Assembly: GCF_003219815.1 (NCBI RefSeq)
Contig: NZ_QJVD01000009.1
Location: 62,001 to 126,000, forward strand
Reading direction: 5' to 3'
Source: Arthrobacter livingstonensis
GTDB lineage: Bacteria; Actinomycetota; Actinomycetes; Actinomycetales; Micrococcaceae
DNA length: 64,000 bases
The notes under the pieces are model-generated. The model saw only the letters and a program-made list of their open reading frames with translations, did not search any database and was not told where the DNA came from. Both the position numbers and the translations under genes were made by a program. Of this stretch, positions 10,755 through 20,166 are shown in pieces (within the stretch, counting starts at the first letter, position 1; each line of letters starts with the position of its first letter).

Positions 10755-11129
10755 CTAGCGGCTTCGCCGGGCCCGTACCGGTTTCTTGCGGCCGGCGAAC
10801 GCCTGGCGTACGCCGTAGGAGAAGGCTGCGACCTTGATCAGCGGCTGTCCCAGCGTGGCGGCAAAGAGCGAGGACAGCGCGGAGATGTTGGCGGTGGCGT
10901 CGGAGATGTTGTTGGAAATCCCGTCCACCTTGCCCAGCTGCGTGTTGGTGGTTGCCACCGTGCTGGTGACCTCATCGATGAGCGGCGTGGTGCCGTCGCC
11001 GATCTGCCTGATGGTGACCCTGATTTCATCAAAAACCTTGCCGAGCTTGAAAATCGGCACGGCCAGCAAGGCAACCAGTATGGCAAATACGCCCGCCGCA
11101 ATCAGTCCCGCAATGTCTCCACCACTCAT
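10755..11129 (-). CDS. DUF948 domain membrane protein
   Basis: A 124-residue protein with one N-terminal membrane helix (about residues 5-25, IAGLIAAGVFAILVALLAVPIF). A long coiled helical region follows, with repeated small/polar residues (TSTVATTNTQLGKVDGISNN), typical of the DUF948 family. The tail is basic (KKPVRARRSR). An ATG at 11144 is five codons earlier; the ATG at 11129 has GAGG nine bases upstream and matches family starts. Function is unknown; family members resemble short chemoreceptor-like coils. It lies between rpsD and the DUF6167 gene. Confidence 0.75.
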   Translation of the reverse strand: MSGGDIAGLIAAGVFAILVALLAVPIFKLGKVFDEIRVTIRQIGDGTTPLIDEVTSTVATTNTQLGKVDGISNNISDATANISALSSLFAATLGQPLIKVAAFSYGVRQAFAGRKKPVRARRSR

Positions 11130-11262
11130 GGAGGGCCGCCTCATTTCCGTTTAGCCGAATGTCTCTTTGAATACCTTAGCCAAAAGCAGCCCGCGGCGCG
11201 TGCCGCGGACTGCTTTGAAGGTGTCGAACCGGATCACTCCGGCCCTGCTTTCCGCCGAAAAT

Positions 11263-11889
11263 CTAGCGTGAGTAGAATTCCACGACCAGCTGCTCTTCAC
11301 AGGTGACGGGAACCTCGACGCGCTTGGGCTTGCGAACCAGGCGGGCCTGCAGGCTCTCCAGCTTCACCTCCAGGTAGGCCGGGACGTTGGGCAGCACGTC
11401 GCGGTGGGCACCGGCTGCAGCAAGCTGCAGCGGAACCATGGTCTGGCTGCGCGGGTGCACGTGGATCAGCTGACCCTCGGCAACGCGGAACGACGGGCGG
11501 TCCACGCGGGCGCCGTCAACCATGATGTGGCGGTGCACAACCAGCTGGCGTGCCTGGGCCGTGGTGCGGGCAAAGCCGGCACGCAGAACCAGGGCGTCCA
11601 AACGGGTTTCCAGGATCTCAACCAGGTTTTCACCGGTCATGCCCTTGGTGTGCTTGGCTTCCTCGAAGGCACGGGTCATCTGTGCTTCGCGGATGCCGTA
11701 CTGGGCGCGCAGACGCTGCTTTTCGCGCAGGCGAACCGCATAGTCGCTGTCCTGCTTCTTGCGGGCGCGGCCATGCTCACCGGGACCGTACGGGCGGCGC
11801 TCGAGGTACTTGGCCGCTTTCGGGGTCAGGGCAATGCCGAGGGACCGCGAAAGGCGGGCCTGCCGGCGGGCACGTGTGTTGTTAGCCAC
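11263..11889 (-). CDS. rpsD: Small ribosomal subunit protein S4 (uS4)
   Basis: Encodes the 208-residue primary 16S rRNA-binding protein S4. It begins VANNTRARRQARLSRSLG, and the S4 RNA-binding domain is seen as ETRLDALVLRAGFARTTAQARQLVVHRHIMVDG. The GTG start at 11889 is set by GGAAGGA six bases upstream; upstream codons to 12024 are open but unrelated to S4. It stands alone here rather than in the alpha operon, as usual for actinobacteria. The 263-bp region upstream (11890-12152) holds its promoter and leader; I could not define a specific S4-binding leader structure. Confidence 0.97.
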   Translation of the reverse strand: MANNTRARRQARLSRSLGIALTPKAAKYLERRPYGPGEHGRARKKQDSDYAVRLREKQRLRAQYGIREAQMTRAFEEAKHTKGMTGENLVEILETRLDALVLRAGFARTTAQARQLVVHRHIMVDGARVDRPSFRVAEGQLIHVHPRSQTMVPLQLAAAGAHRDVLPNVPAYLEVKLESLQARLVRKPKRVEVPVTCEEQLVVEFYSR

Positions 11890-12152
11890 TTGTGTCCTTC
11901 CAATATTTGCAATACATGTATGTCCTGGCCTCCATTGTGGAGAGTTGGGGCTATTGCGGCCCGTCGCTGCAGCACCCGGGCATAACCATCCGCACCTGTT
12001 TTCGTGCGGCAGTGATGCCATCAAAAATGCAGGGGGTTGGACATGGAGCCGGGGCTTGCCAGTGCGCCATCAACTCTACCACCTGGCCTGCCTGCCGCCC
12101 GACGCCGGAACTCCCCTCCCGCTTCCGTCCCTTGCATTGCCGTCCGGGGGCG
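11890..12152. other. Intergenic leader region upstream of rpsD
   Basis: This 263-bp stretch separates rarA from rpsD on the minus strand. It contains the rpsD ribosome-binding site (GGAAGGA) and presumably its promoter. I see no gene, no clear terminator and no recognisable riboswitch here. Autoregulatory S4 leaders exist in other bacteria, but no matching pseudoknot could be traced by eye. Confidence 0.4.
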
Positions 12153-13592
12153 TCACTTGCCGGCGGCGGGTCCCCTGCCCCGAATGATCGCTCTCAGGCG
12201 CTCCACCCGCACGGACAGGTCCCGTTCCACGCCGTTGCCATTGGGCTTGTAGTAGTCCCGGCCCACGAGGTCATCCGGCGGATATTGCTGGGTGGCAATG
12301 GAGTGAGGGGAATCGTGGGAGTAAATATAGCCCTTGCCATGGCCCAGTCCGGCAGAACCGGCATAGTGGGCGTCGCGCAGCGGCGGCGGGACCATGGTGC
12401 CACGCCCGGCCCGGACATCGGCAATGGCTGCATTGATTCCGTTGTAGGCCGCGTTGGACTTGGGCGCCGTGGCCACATGCACCACGGCCTCGGCCAGGAT
12501 GATCCTGGCCTCGGGCATGCCGATCAAGGCCACAGCCTGGGCCGCCGCCACGGCCGTCTGCAGTGCGGTGGGGTCCGCCATGCCCACGTCCTCGGCGGCG
12601 GAGATCATGATGCGGCGGCTGATGAAGCGCGGATCCTCCCCCGCCTCGAGCATCCGGGCCAGGTAGTGGAGTGCGGCGTCGACGTCGGAGCCCCGCACCG
12701 ATTTAATGAACGCGCTGATGATGTCGTAGTGCTGGTCCCCCGCCCGGTCGTAGCGCACCGCGGCGGCGTCGATGGCGCGTTCGGCAAGGGCCAGGTCGAC
12801 CACGGCGGGGGTTCCGCCGTCGGGCCCGTCTTCGGTGCGTTCCTCGGAGAGGGCGACGCCGGCCGCGGCCTCCAAGGTGGTCAAGGCACGGCGCGCGTCC
12901 CCGCTGGCCAGCCGGACCAGGTGGTCAAGGGCCTCCTCGGTCAGCGTGACCAGTCCGTCGAGGCCGCGTGGATCGGTGACTGCCCGTTCCACGAGGCCCT
13001 GGATGTCACCGTTGGTCAGCGGTTTAAGTGTCAGCAGGATCGAGCGGGAGAGCAGCGGGGAAACAACGGAGAACGAAGGGTTTTCGGTGGTGGCGGCGAT
13101 CAGCACCACCCAGCGATTCTCCACGCCGGGCAGCAGCGCATCCTGCTGCGCCTTGTTGAAGCGGTGGATTTCATCCAGGAACAATACGGTGGTGCGTCCG
13201 TGCAGGTCACGGTCCGTGAGGGCCTGGTCCATGACGCGCCGGACGTCCTTGACGCCGGCGGTGATGGCGGAAAGCTCCACGAACTTCCGTCCCGGCCCCC
13301 GGGCAATCACATGGGCCAGCGTGGTCTTGCCGGTCCCGGGCGGCCCCCACAGCATGACGGAGGCGGGACCGGCCGGGCCGCCCGAGGTGCCGCCGCCGGC
13401 CAGCAGCTGCAGCGGCGAGCCGGGGGCCAGCAGGTGCTGCTGGCCCACCACCTCCGCCAGGGTGCGCGGACGCATCCGCACGGCCAGCGGGCTGCGCGGG
13501 CGCGATCCGCCGGGGGACGCGCCGCCCAGGGTGGGGGTGCCGGCGTCGTTCTCCCCGTCGTCCTCAAACGCGCTGTCAAAAAGATCGCTCAC
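12153..13592 (-). CDS. rarA: Replication-associated recombination protein RarA (MgsA-type AAA+ ATPase)
   Basis: A 479-residue clamp-loader-like ATPase that acts at stalled replication forks. Walker A is GPPGTGKT near residues 84-91 and Walker B is [15 protein letters not shown] near 130-144. These are followed by sensor segments ([16 protein letters not shown]) and the C-terminal tetramerisation domain with [22 protein letters not shown]. The N-terminus up to about residue 40 is acidic, then Gly/Pro-rich. Its start lies 49 bp from the divergent acVLRF1 gene. It is 263 bp upstream of rpsD on the same strand. Confidence 0.95.
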   Translation of the reverse strand: MSDLFDSAFEDDGENDAGTPTLGGASPGGSRPRSPLAVRMRPRTLAEVVGQQHLLAPGSPLQLLAGGGTSGGPAGPASVMLWGPPGTGKTTLAHVIARGPGRKFVELSAITAGVKDVRRVMDQALTDRDLHGRTTVLFLDEIHRFNKAQQDALLPGVENRWVVLIAATTENPSFSVVSPLLSRSILLTLKPLTNGDIQGLVERAVTDPRGLDGLVTLTEEALDHLVRLASGDARRALTTLEAAAGVALSEERTEDGPDGGTPAVVDLALAERAIDAAAVRYDRAGDQHYDIISAFIKSVRGSDVDAALHYLARMLEAGEDPRFISRRIMISAAEDVGMADPTALQTAVAAAQAVALIGMPEARIILAEAVVHVATAPKSNAAYNGINAAIADVRAGRGTMVPPPLRDAHYAGSAGLGHGKGYIYSHDSPHSIATQQYPPDDLVGRDYYKPNGNGVERDLSVRVERLRAIIRGRGPAAGK

Positions 13593-13641
13593 CCCCTTAG
13601 CCTATCGGGGCGGTGGACGCTTGCCGGGTATCGTGGCAGGC

Positions 13642-14286
13642 GTGAGACCCCCAACGCGCACCGCCTTTGTCCCCGCCGCCCGCCTGCCCGGCTGGCTGGA
13701 GCGTTTTTCGGACGCGCACGGGGGCCTGGCTTCGCAGGCAGACACGGACGACGGCGTTGCGTTGCGCATGCTCGACGGTGCCGTGGCTCTCCTCTCGCCT
13801 CCGTGGCCCGACGACGGCCGCCCCGGGCGCGGCTCCGACCTGCTGGGGCGGCTGGCGTCCCTCGCCTCGCAGGAACGCTCCACCGGCGTGGTGCTGGTGC
13901 GACGGGGCGGGTATGCCGTGGGGGTCGCTGTCGGCGGCCGGCTTCTGGCGCACAAGTGCGGCACCAAGTACATCCAGTCGCGGACGGCGGCCGGCGGGCA
14001 GTCGCAGCACCGCTTTGCCCGGCGGCGCGGCAAGCAGGCAGACGCCCTGGTGGTGAAGTCGTCGGAAGAGGCTGCGCGGATCTTCGCCGGACACGGTTTC
14101 GAATACCTGGCCACCGGCGGGGACAAGGCCCTGGTGGAGGACGTCCTGGCTGAACCAGTGCTCCGTCCCTACGCTGCACGGCCCCGGCTTGCGCCCTTGG
14201 CCGTGGCGGATCCCAATATGGCCGTGCTGACCCGGGCTGCGGCCGATTTTTGCGCCGTTCGCATCCAGGTCACCGACGCACCCTGA
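13642..14286 (+). CDS. acVLRF1-family peptidyl-tRNA hydrolase (Vms1/ANKZF1-like release factor)
   Basis: A 214-residue protein with an eRF1/VLRF1-like core. Such enzymes are expected to release stalled nascent chains from peptidyl-tRNA in ribosome rescue. The catalytic loop KYIQSRTAAGGQSQHRFARRR contains GGQ at residues 118-120 followed by the basic RRR typical of the actinobacterial VLRF1 group. The upstream LLAHKCGTKY strand also fits. The start is a GTG at 13642; the frame is open far upstream into rarA antisense, so this start rests on family length. It is divergent from rarA, and a strong inverted repeat follows. Confidence 0.8.
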   Translation: MRPPTRTAFVPAARLPGWLERFSDAHGGLASQADTDDGVALRMLDGAVALLSPPWPDDGRPGRGSDLLGRLASLASQERSTGVVLVRRGGYAVGVAVGGRLLAHKCGTKYIQSRTAAGGQSQHRFARRRGKQADALVVKSSEEAARIFAGHGFEYLATGGDKALVEDVLAEPVLRPYAARPRLAPLAVADPNMAVLTRAAADFCAVRIQVTDAP

Positions 14287-14314
14287 GACGCCGAACCAGC
14301 CGGTCCGGCAGGGA

Positions 14315-14373
14315 TTGAAAAGACAGCACCTGCGGGTCATCATGGCCGTGACCCGCAGGTGCTGTCTTTTCAA
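14315..14373. terminator. 25-bp perfect inverted repeat, likely terminator
   Basis: Arms at 14315-14339 and 14349-14373 are exact complements around a nine-base loop. The outer ends are TTGAAAAG / CTTTTCAA, so U-rich tracts form on both strands as the stem ends, fitting a bidirectional terminator after the acVLRF1 gene. The inner part contains TGACCCGCAGG, a string repeated at 14440-14451 and related to the repeat at 6-67. A smaller stem follows at 14434-14459. The rest of 14374-14580 contains no gene I can see. Confidence 0.65.
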
Positions 14374-14580
14374 GGAGTCGAACGGTCCCAGCGGCGTCGG
14401 TGAAGTGAATATGTGACACTGCAACACAGGCACAGCCCCCGTGACCCGCAGGAGGGGCTCAAGCCAGGTGAAAGCACCCATACCCAGGGCCCGGGAATTC
14501 GCCAGTGATTCGAAGAATTACGGCATCGCCATGTGCACCCACTTGGTGGATACCGCAGCTGATACCACCGCAACCATGCG

Positions 14581-15387
14581 TCAGCAGACGTTGGGCGCCC
14601 GGTACAGCGGGGCCTGGCGGTAGTGGTAGCGGGCCGACTCGGCAAACCCGGCACGTTTATACAGGGCCCGGCCCCCGGCGTTGGCTTCAGTGGCCACAAG
14701 CCAAAAGTTGGCGGCGCCCGCCTCCCGGCCGGCGTCGCGCAGCACGTCAAGAATGGCCGTTGCAACGCCCTGCCGCCGGAATTCCGGGTGCACGGCCATG
14801 CAGTAGATGCCGCCGCATCCGTCCAGGACCGTCAGCCTGCCGGTGCCAATAACGGCTCCGTGGCCGTCCAATGCGGTGGCATAGATGGAGGGCGTGCCGG
14901 TGACAATTGACCACGCAATGTGGCGCTCGGCCGCGCCTCCCCTGCCGTCCACGCGCCACCAGAGATCCAGCCATTCCGGCGACGGCGCATCCTCCAGAAT
15001 CACATCCACCCCAGCCGTCGGCCCGGACGCGTCTGCACCTCGCCATCCAGCTGCAGCACCGCGTGCCGTCATGATGAGCGTCTCTGACCGCCGCGAATAG
15101 CCATGCCTGTCCAGGAGCCTGCCCAATTCATGGTTTTCGGGCCGGGCGGTCAACTGGAAAATGACCGGCTGGCGTTTGGCGGCATACCAAGCCGCGGCGG
15201 ACCGCAGGGCCGCGTCAAGGTCCGCCGGCGCCGCGGCCGGCCACACGGAATTGGCCCGCTGTGTTACGGATCCTGCGGACCGCAGGATCCAGCCATCAAG
15301 GATCTCCCGCTCAGAGGCCAGCCATGCCCGGTCCATCAAGTTTTCAAGTTGGTCGAGCGCCTCTGGCAGCTGCGCGATCTGGGTCAT
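14581..15387 (-). CDS. GNAT-family N-acetyltransferase, two-domain
   Basis: A 268-residue protein. The C-terminal half (about 130-268) has the GNAT acetyl-CoA-binding motif A region CMAVHPEFRRQGVATAILDVLRDAGREAG followed by ANAGGRALYKRAGF. The N-terminal half resembles the degenerate GNAT-like domain of actinobacterial two-domain members (DRAWLASEREILDGWILRSAGSVTQRANSVWP). The substrate cannot be predicted. It is transcribed alone between acVLRF1 and aspS, with stem structures on both sides. Confidence 0.8.
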   Translation of the reverse strand: MTQIAQLPEALDQLENLMDRAWLASEREILDGWILRSAGSVTQRANSVWPAAAPADLDAALRSAAAWYAAKRQPVIFQLTARPENHELGRLLDRHGYSRRSETLIMTARGAAAGWRGADASGPTAGVDVILEDAPSPEWLDLWWRVDGRGGAAERHIAWSIVTGTPSIYATALDGHGAVIGTGRLTVLDGCGGIYCMAVHPEFRRQGVATAILDVLRDAGREAGAANFWLVATEANAGGRALYKRAGFAESARYHYRQAPLYRAPNVC

Positions 15388-15565
15388 TTCTCCATCGTAA
15401 ACAAGTTGTAACGAGCCTGCCGCCGAAGCGACCGCGGCAGCCCACGGATCACCGACTTCGCCGCCCGAGGGCGCGGTGACGGCGGCGGGCGCCAGGTCCG
15501 ACGTCGTCCGGGCAGTCTCCGGGCGGGCCTACCTGTCCGAAGGGCTCACCGTCGAAGGCCGGTAG
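15388..15565 (+). other. Intergenic region with a possible decayed coding fragment
   Basis: Between the GNAT start and the stem at 15571 there is an open plus-strand frame ending in TAG at 15563-15565. Its last codons read SGRAYLSEGLTVEGR and have GC-rich third positions, suggesting the tail of a lost gene. There is no convincing start or ribosome-binding site and I do not recognise the family. It may equally be non-coding. Confidence 0.2.
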
Positions 15566-15570
15566 GCAGC

Positions 15571-15607
15571 GTGAAGGCCGGCCTCCCAGAGGGAGACCGG
15601 CCTTCAC
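15571..15607. terminator. Stem-loop terminator between aspS and the GNAT region
   Basis: Arms 15571-15587 and 15591-15607 pair over 17 bases with one non-Watson-Crick position and a three-base loop. It sits 16 bp beyond the aspS stop on the minus strand, so it is the probable end of that transcript. No strong T-run follows on the minus strand. Confidence 0.55.
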
Positions 15608-15622
15608 TGTTATTTCCGGTGG

Positions 15623-17398
15623 CTACTTCGCGTCGGGCTTGGCTTCCGGCTTGAAGTCGACGCCCGCTTCCTTGCGCTGCTGCGCCGTAATGGCGGCAGG
15701 GGCTTGGGTCAGGGGGTCGTAGCCGCCGCCGGACTTCGGGAAGGCGATGACGTCGCGGATGGAGTCCACGCCGGCCAGCAGGGACACTGCGCGGTCCCAT
15801 CCAATGGCGATTCCGCCGTGCGGCGGCGCTCCGAACTTGAAGCCCTCGAGCAGGAAGCCGAACTTGGTCTGCGCGGCCTCGTTGTCCAGGCCCATGAGCT
15901 CAAACACGCGTTCCTGCACGTCGCGCTGGTGGATGCGGATGGAGCCGCCACCAATCTCGTTGCCGTTGCAGACGATGTCGTAGGCGTAAGACAGCGCGCT
16001 CTCCGGGTCCTTGTCAAAGGTGTCCATGAACTCGGGCTTGGGCGAGGTGAACGCGTGGTGCACGGCGGTCCACTGGCCGCTGCCCACTGCCACGTCGCCG
16101 GAGGCCACGGCGTCAGCCGTGCGCTCGAACATGGGTGCGTCAACAATCCACACAAAGGCCCAGTCGGCCGGGTTGATCAGGCCGGTGCGGTGGCCGATCT
16201 CCACGCGCGCTGCCCCGAGCAGGGCGCGCGAGGGGTTGACTTCACCGGCGGCGAAGAAGATGCAGTCGCCGGGCTTGGCGCCGACGGCCCCGGCCAGGGC
16301 GGCCCGTTCGGTGTCGGAAAGGTTCTTGGCAACCGGGCCGGCCAGCTCGCCGTCCTCCTTGAGCAGGACGTAGGCCAGGCCCCGGGCACCGCGCTGCTTG
16401 GCCCATTCCTGCCAGGCGTCCAGCTGGCGGCGCGGCTGTGCGGCCCCGCCGGGCATGACAACCGCGCCCACGTATGGGGCCTTGAACACGCCAAAGCCCG
16501 TGTCCTTGAAGAACCCGGTCATCTCCGTCAGTTCCAGGCCAAAGCGCAGGTCAGGCTTGTCCGAGCCGTAGCGGGCCATGGCGTCGCGGTACGTCATGCG
16601 CTGAATGGGCGTCGGGATCTCGACGTCGATCAGCTTCCACAGCGCCGTGACAACCTTTTCGCCGAGGGCAATGATGTCGTCCTGGTCCACAAACGACGCT
16701 TCGATGTCCAGCTGCGTGAACTCGGGCTGGCGGTCGGCGCGGAAGTCCTCGTCGCGGTAGCAGCGGGCGATCTGGTAATACTTTTCAAAGCCGCCCACCT
16801 GCAGGAGCTGCTTGAACAGCTGCGGGGACTGGGGCAGTGCGTACCAGGATCCGGGTGCCAGGCGGGCCGGCACCAGGAAGTCACGGGCGCCCTCCGGCGT
16901 CGAACGCGTCAGGGTCGGGGTCTCGATCTCCACATAGCCCTGCTCATGCAGGAGCTCGCGGGCCACGCGGTTTGCCTCCGAGCGCAGTCGCAGGTTGTGC
17001 TGCATGCCCGGACGGCGCAGGTCCAGATAGCGGTGCTTCAGGCGTGCTTCCTCGCCGACCTCCACGTGTTCGTCGATCTGGAACGGCAGCGGGGCGGCCT
17101 CATTGAGTACGACGACGTCATCGGCCACGACCTCGATCTCACCCGTGGCGAGACCTGGGTTTTCGTTGCCCTCGGGACGCCGTGAGACCGAACCGGTGAT
17201 TTGCAGCACGTATTCGTTGCGCAGCGAGTGGAACACCTCTTCCTCGCGGACCACAATCTGCGACACGCCCGACTCGTCACGCAAGTCAAGGAACGCCACA
17301 CCACCATGGTCACGACGGCGGGCAACCCACCCCGAGAGGGTAACAGTCTGTCCAATGTGCTCAGCCCGCAGGGAGCCCAGGTCATGTGTGCGCAGCAC
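15623..17398 (-). CDS. aspS: Aspartate--tRNA ligase, bacterial type
   Basis: A 591-residue class II synthetase. The N-terminal OB-fold anticodon-binding domain ([23 protein letters not shown]) is followed by motif 2 ([21 protein letters not shown]) and the bacterial GAD insertion around 290-410. Motif 3 is GIAIGWDR near the C-terminus. I chose the GTG at 17398 (protein [16 protein letters not shown]...), preceded by AAAGGA; an ATG upstream also exists. Whether it is discriminating or also charges tRNA-Asn cannot be read from the sequence alone. It lies 247 bp from hisS. Confidence 0.97.
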   Translation of the reverse strand: MLRTHDLGSLRAEHIGQTVTLSGWVARRRDHGGVAFLDLRDESGVSQIVVREEEVFHSLRNEYVLQITGSVSRRPEGNENPGLATGEIEVVADDVVVLNEAAPLPFQIDEHVEVGEEARLKHRYLDLRRPGMQHNLRLRSEANRVARELLHEQGYVEIETPTLTRSTPEGARDFLVPARLAPGSWYALPQSPQLFKQLLQVGGFEKYYQIARCYRDEDFRADRQPEFTQLDIEASFVDQDDIIALGEKVVTALWKLIDVEIPTPIQRMTYRDAMARYGSDKPDLRFGLELTEMTGFFKDTGFGVFKAPYVGAVVMPGGAAQPRRQLDAWQEWAKQRGARGLAYVLLKEDGELAGPVAKNLSDTERAALAGAVGAKPGDCIFFAAGEVNPSRALLGAARVEIGHRTGLINPADWAFVWIVDAPMFERTADAVASGDVAVGSGQWTAVHHAFTSPKPEFMDTFDKDPESALSYAYDIVCNGNEIGGGSIRIHQRDVQERVFELMGLDNEAAQTKFGFLLEGFKFGAPPHGGIAIGWDRAVSLLAGVDSIRDVIAFPKSGGGYDPLTQAPAAITAQQRKEAGVDFKPEAKPDAK

Positions 17399-17528
17399 AG
17401 CATTCCTTTCAATTGTGATCTCCGGCCCGTGCGACCGGGCCATAAGTTTGTCTTCGCTCGAGTTTACCGGGGAATCGAAGAGCGGGTGGTCGCGTCGCGA
17501 CCCCGGCGGCGGCCCGGCGCGTAGCGAC

Positions 17529-17611
17529 GGTGGGGGCTGGCGGTGTGGTGGGCGCCGCAGCGTCCGCTTCGACGGAGTCGTGTGCGGCGCGCGCGGGCAC
17601 CAGCCCCCACC
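17529..17611. repeat. Fold-back between aspS and hisS
   Basis: GGTGGGGGCTGG at 17529-17540 is exactly complementary to CCAGCCCCCACC at 17600-17611, with a GC-rich 59-base interior. It lies in the 247-bp gap on the hisS 3' side and upstream of aspS. It may terminate hisS or be part of the aspS leader. No specific regulator is recognisable. Confidence 0.35.
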
Positions 17612-17645
17612 TCGCGAGAGCGCCGGACCCGCCGCAGCAGGACGG

Positions 17646-18992
17646 TTACGCGGTGACGATCTGCGGCTTGAGGTCTTCTGCCGGCGGCATCCAGGTGCCC
17701 GGGTCTGCCGCCAGCTGTTCGCCGGAGCGGATGTCCTTGACCTGGTGGGCGCCGTCGCCGTCGGTAAACCAGACGTACGGGATGCCCCGCTTGTCCGCAT
17801 ACTTTATCTGCTTGCCGAATTTGTCCGCCTTGGCGGCAACTTCCGTGGAGATCCCGCGGGCACGCAGCGACGCGGCCACTTCCTGGGCTGCGGTCCAGCT
17901 GTCCTCGTCGGCCAGGGCGACCAACACAGCCGTGGGAACGCTGCGGGAGGACTTGGCAAATTCCTGACTGAGGATGCGGGACACCAGGCGCGTGACGCCA
18001 ATGGACAGCCCGACGCCGGGGAACTTGCGGCTGCCCTTGGATGCCAGGGCGTCGTAGCGTCCGCCTGAACAAATGGAACCCAGGGCCTCGTGGCCCACCA
18101 GCACCGTCTCATAGACGGTACCGGTGTAGTAGTCCAGGCCGCGGGCAATGGAAAGGTCCGCGACAACGGAACCGGGCGCGCTCGTCACCGCTGCGGCGAT
18201 GACCTGCTCCAGTTCATTCAGGCCCTCTTCCATCAGTTCATTGGTGACGCCCAGGGCGCGCACCTTGGCCACAAAGGAAGTGTCTTCGGTGCGGATTGAG
18301 GCCAGGGCCAAGGCTTGGGCAGCTTGTTCAGCCGTGGCGCCCAGCTCGCTTGTGAGCAACCCGGCCACCGCTTCGGCGCCAATCTTCTCCAGCTTGTCGA
18401 TGCTGCGCAGCACCCCGGCCGTATCCGCCAGTCCGATGCCGCGGTAAAATCCTTCGGCCAGCTTGCGGTTGTTGATGCGCAGCTTGAAGGCCGGGATGGG
18501 CAGGGCGGACAGGGCCTCGGCAATAACGAGGGCCAGTTCGACGTCGTAGCGGAACGGCAGCACACCGTCGCCCACCACGTCGATGTCCGCCTGGGTGAAC
18601 TCGCGCGCACGGCCCTCCTGGGGACGCTCGCCGCGCCACACTTTTTGGATCTGGTAGCGGCGGAACGGAAAGGAAAGGTAGCCGGCGTTTTCCACCACGT
18701 AGCGGGCAAACGGCACCGTCAGGTCAAAATGCAGCGCCAGCTGGTTGGGGTCTTCCCTGGCTCCCGTCGCGGCATTGCCGTCGTCGTCCTGCAGGCGTGA
18801 GAGCGCGTAGACCTCCTTGTCGATCTCACCCTTGCGCAGCAGCTGCCCCACGGTCTCCACGGCCCGGGTCTCCACCGAGCCAAAGCCGTGCAGTTCAAAG
18901 GTGCGACGAAGCGTGTCCAGCACATGCTGCTCGACCAGCCGCTCCTGTGGCAGCCACTCGGGGAAACCTGACAGGGAGGCGTTGCGTGCCAT
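17646..18992 (-). CDS. hisS: Histidine--tRNA ligase
   Basis: A 448-residue class II synthetase. It starts [28 protein letters not shown], then the motif 2 region [32 protein letters not shown]. The histidine-specific segment [11 protein letters not shown] and GGRYDAL follow, and the C-terminal anticodon domain starts near 350. The ATG at 18992 has AGGAG about ten bases upstream; the open frame to 19739 is not HisRS-like. The relA-ppi-hisS neighbourhood is also seen in mycobacteria. Confidence 0.97.
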   Translation of the reverse strand: MARNASLSGFPEWLPQERLVEQHVLDTLRRTFELHGFGSVETRAVETVGQLLRKGEIDKEVYALSRLQDDDGNAATGAREDPNQLALHFDLTVPFARYVVENAGYLSFPFRRYQIQKVWRGERPQEGRAREFTQADIDVVGDGVLPFRYDVELALVIAEALSALPIPAFKLRINNRKLAEGFYRGIGLADTAGVLRSIDKLEKIGAEAVAGLLTSELGATAEQAAQALALASIRTEDTSFVAKVRALGVTNELMEEGLNELEQVIAAAVTSAPGSVVADLSIARGLDYYTGTVYETVLVGHEALGSICSGGRYDALASKGSRKFPGVGLSIGVTRLVSRILSQEFAKSSRSVPTAVLVALADEDSWTAAQEVAASLRARGISTEVAAKADKFGKQIKYADKRGIPYVWFTDGDGAHQVKDIRSGEQLAADPGTWMPPAEDLKPQIVTA

Positions 18993-19242
18993 GGGTGGGA
19001 CTCTCCTAGCAACTTGGGTGAAACGGGCCGGCCCCGGACAAACGGGGCCATCCACAGTCCACGTAACAAAGTGATCGCGTGCAAATCCAGCCACCGTGTT
19101 ACGCATCTGCAAGGCAAATACGTGGGTAAACTGACATCCGGCTGCCATTTTATAAGGATTTGGCGGGCCTCCCCAACCAGTTCCGTGCAGCTTGACTGTT
19201 GCGCGGTCCCGGGCCCATCGACGAATCCATGGAGAACCACCG

Positions 19243-20043
19243 TTGGCTAACAGCAAGAAGGACGCCCGGGAAGCCAAGACGCGCATCGCGCGGATGGCGG
19301 CCAACCGGCAGATGCACCAGGAACAGCTGGCACACCGCAAGCGGGATAACATCGTTGCCATCGCTGCGATGGCCGTTGCCCTCGCCGTGGCTGTGGTCCT
19401 TGCGCTGACGGTGTTCGCCGGTCCCAAGAACGACGCCGCTGCCACGGACGCTCCGAGCGCCGCCCCGTCCGCGTCCCCCACCGCCAGCGCAGCCGTGGAA
19501 ACCAACAGCCCGACGGTCCCGAAGGCAGCGACCGCCCAAGGCAAGACGTTTTCCGGTTCCTTGGTGCTCAATGGCCAGCCGATGGGCGTGGAGTTTGACG
19601 GCGCCAAGGCCCCGCAGGCCACCGCGGTGTTCAAGTCGCTGGCGGACAGCAAGTTCTTTGCTGGCAAGAACTGCCACCGCCTGACGGATTCCACCGACTT
19701 TGCACTGTTGCAGTGCGGTTCGCTCAAGGGTGACGGCAACGGCGACCCGAGTTATCAGTGGGGCCCGGTGGAAAACTCACCCACCAGCGGCGTCTACCCC
19801 GCGGGCAGCATCGCGGTGGCCCGTGGCAGCAGCACCTACAGCAACGGCACCCAGTTTTTCATCACCTACAGGGACACCACCCTGCCGCAGACCGCTGGCG
19901 GCTACACCCTGGTCGGCAAGGTCACCAGCGGCCTGGACGTCGTGACCAAGATAGCTGCCGGGGGCATCACCCCGGGGGCCGCCGGAGCCGCCGACGGTGC
20001 ACCCAAGACCAAGGTGACGATAGACTCGCTTACGCTGAAGTAA
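19243..20043 (+). CDS. Membrane-anchored cyclophilin-type peptidyl-prolyl isomerase
   Basis: A 266-residue protein. A basic, hydrophilic N-terminus of about 35 residues (ANSKKDAREAKTRIARMAANRQMHQ) is followed by one membrane helix at about 37-60 and an Ala/Ser/Pro/Thr-rich linker. The cyclophilin domain spans roughly 100-266, with GSIAVARGSSTYSNGTQFFITY and GYTLVGKVTSGLDVV. It probably catalyses proline isomerisation of exported proteins outside the membrane. The TTG at 19243 is preferred for its GGAG eight bases upstream. Several cyclophilin active-site residues look diverged (CHRLTDS), so activity is not certain. Confidence 0.85.
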   Translation: MANSKKDAREAKTRIARMAANRQMHQEQLAHRKRDNIVAIAAMAVALAVAVVLALTVFAGPKNDAAATDAPSAAPSASPTASAAVETNSPTVPKAATAQGKTFSGSLVLNGQPMGVEFDGAKAPQATAVFKSLADSKFFAGKNCHRLTDSTDFALLQCGSLKGDGNGDPSYQWGPVENSPTSGVYPAGSIAVARGSSTYSNGTQFFITYRDTTLPQTAGGYTLVGKVTSGLDVVTKIAAGGITPGAAGAADGAPKTKVTIDSLTLK

Positions 20044-20166
20044 ATGCGACGGCCACACATTCGACGGGCGCCACCGCGCCCACCGAAGCACAGCACCTTC
20101 GATCCCGGCCACATCGATTTGCGTATTAGACCTGCCAGATTTCCCTCCAGCGAAAGACTTTTAGCG

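Noticed and set aside
14374-14580. tRNA or small RNA gene.
   Set aside because: No cloverleaf or acceptor/T-arm pattern could be drawn; only short hairpins are present.
15388-15565. A small protein-coding gene on the plus strand.
   Set aside because: No start with a ribosome-binding site and no recognisable family; listed only as a possible remnant.
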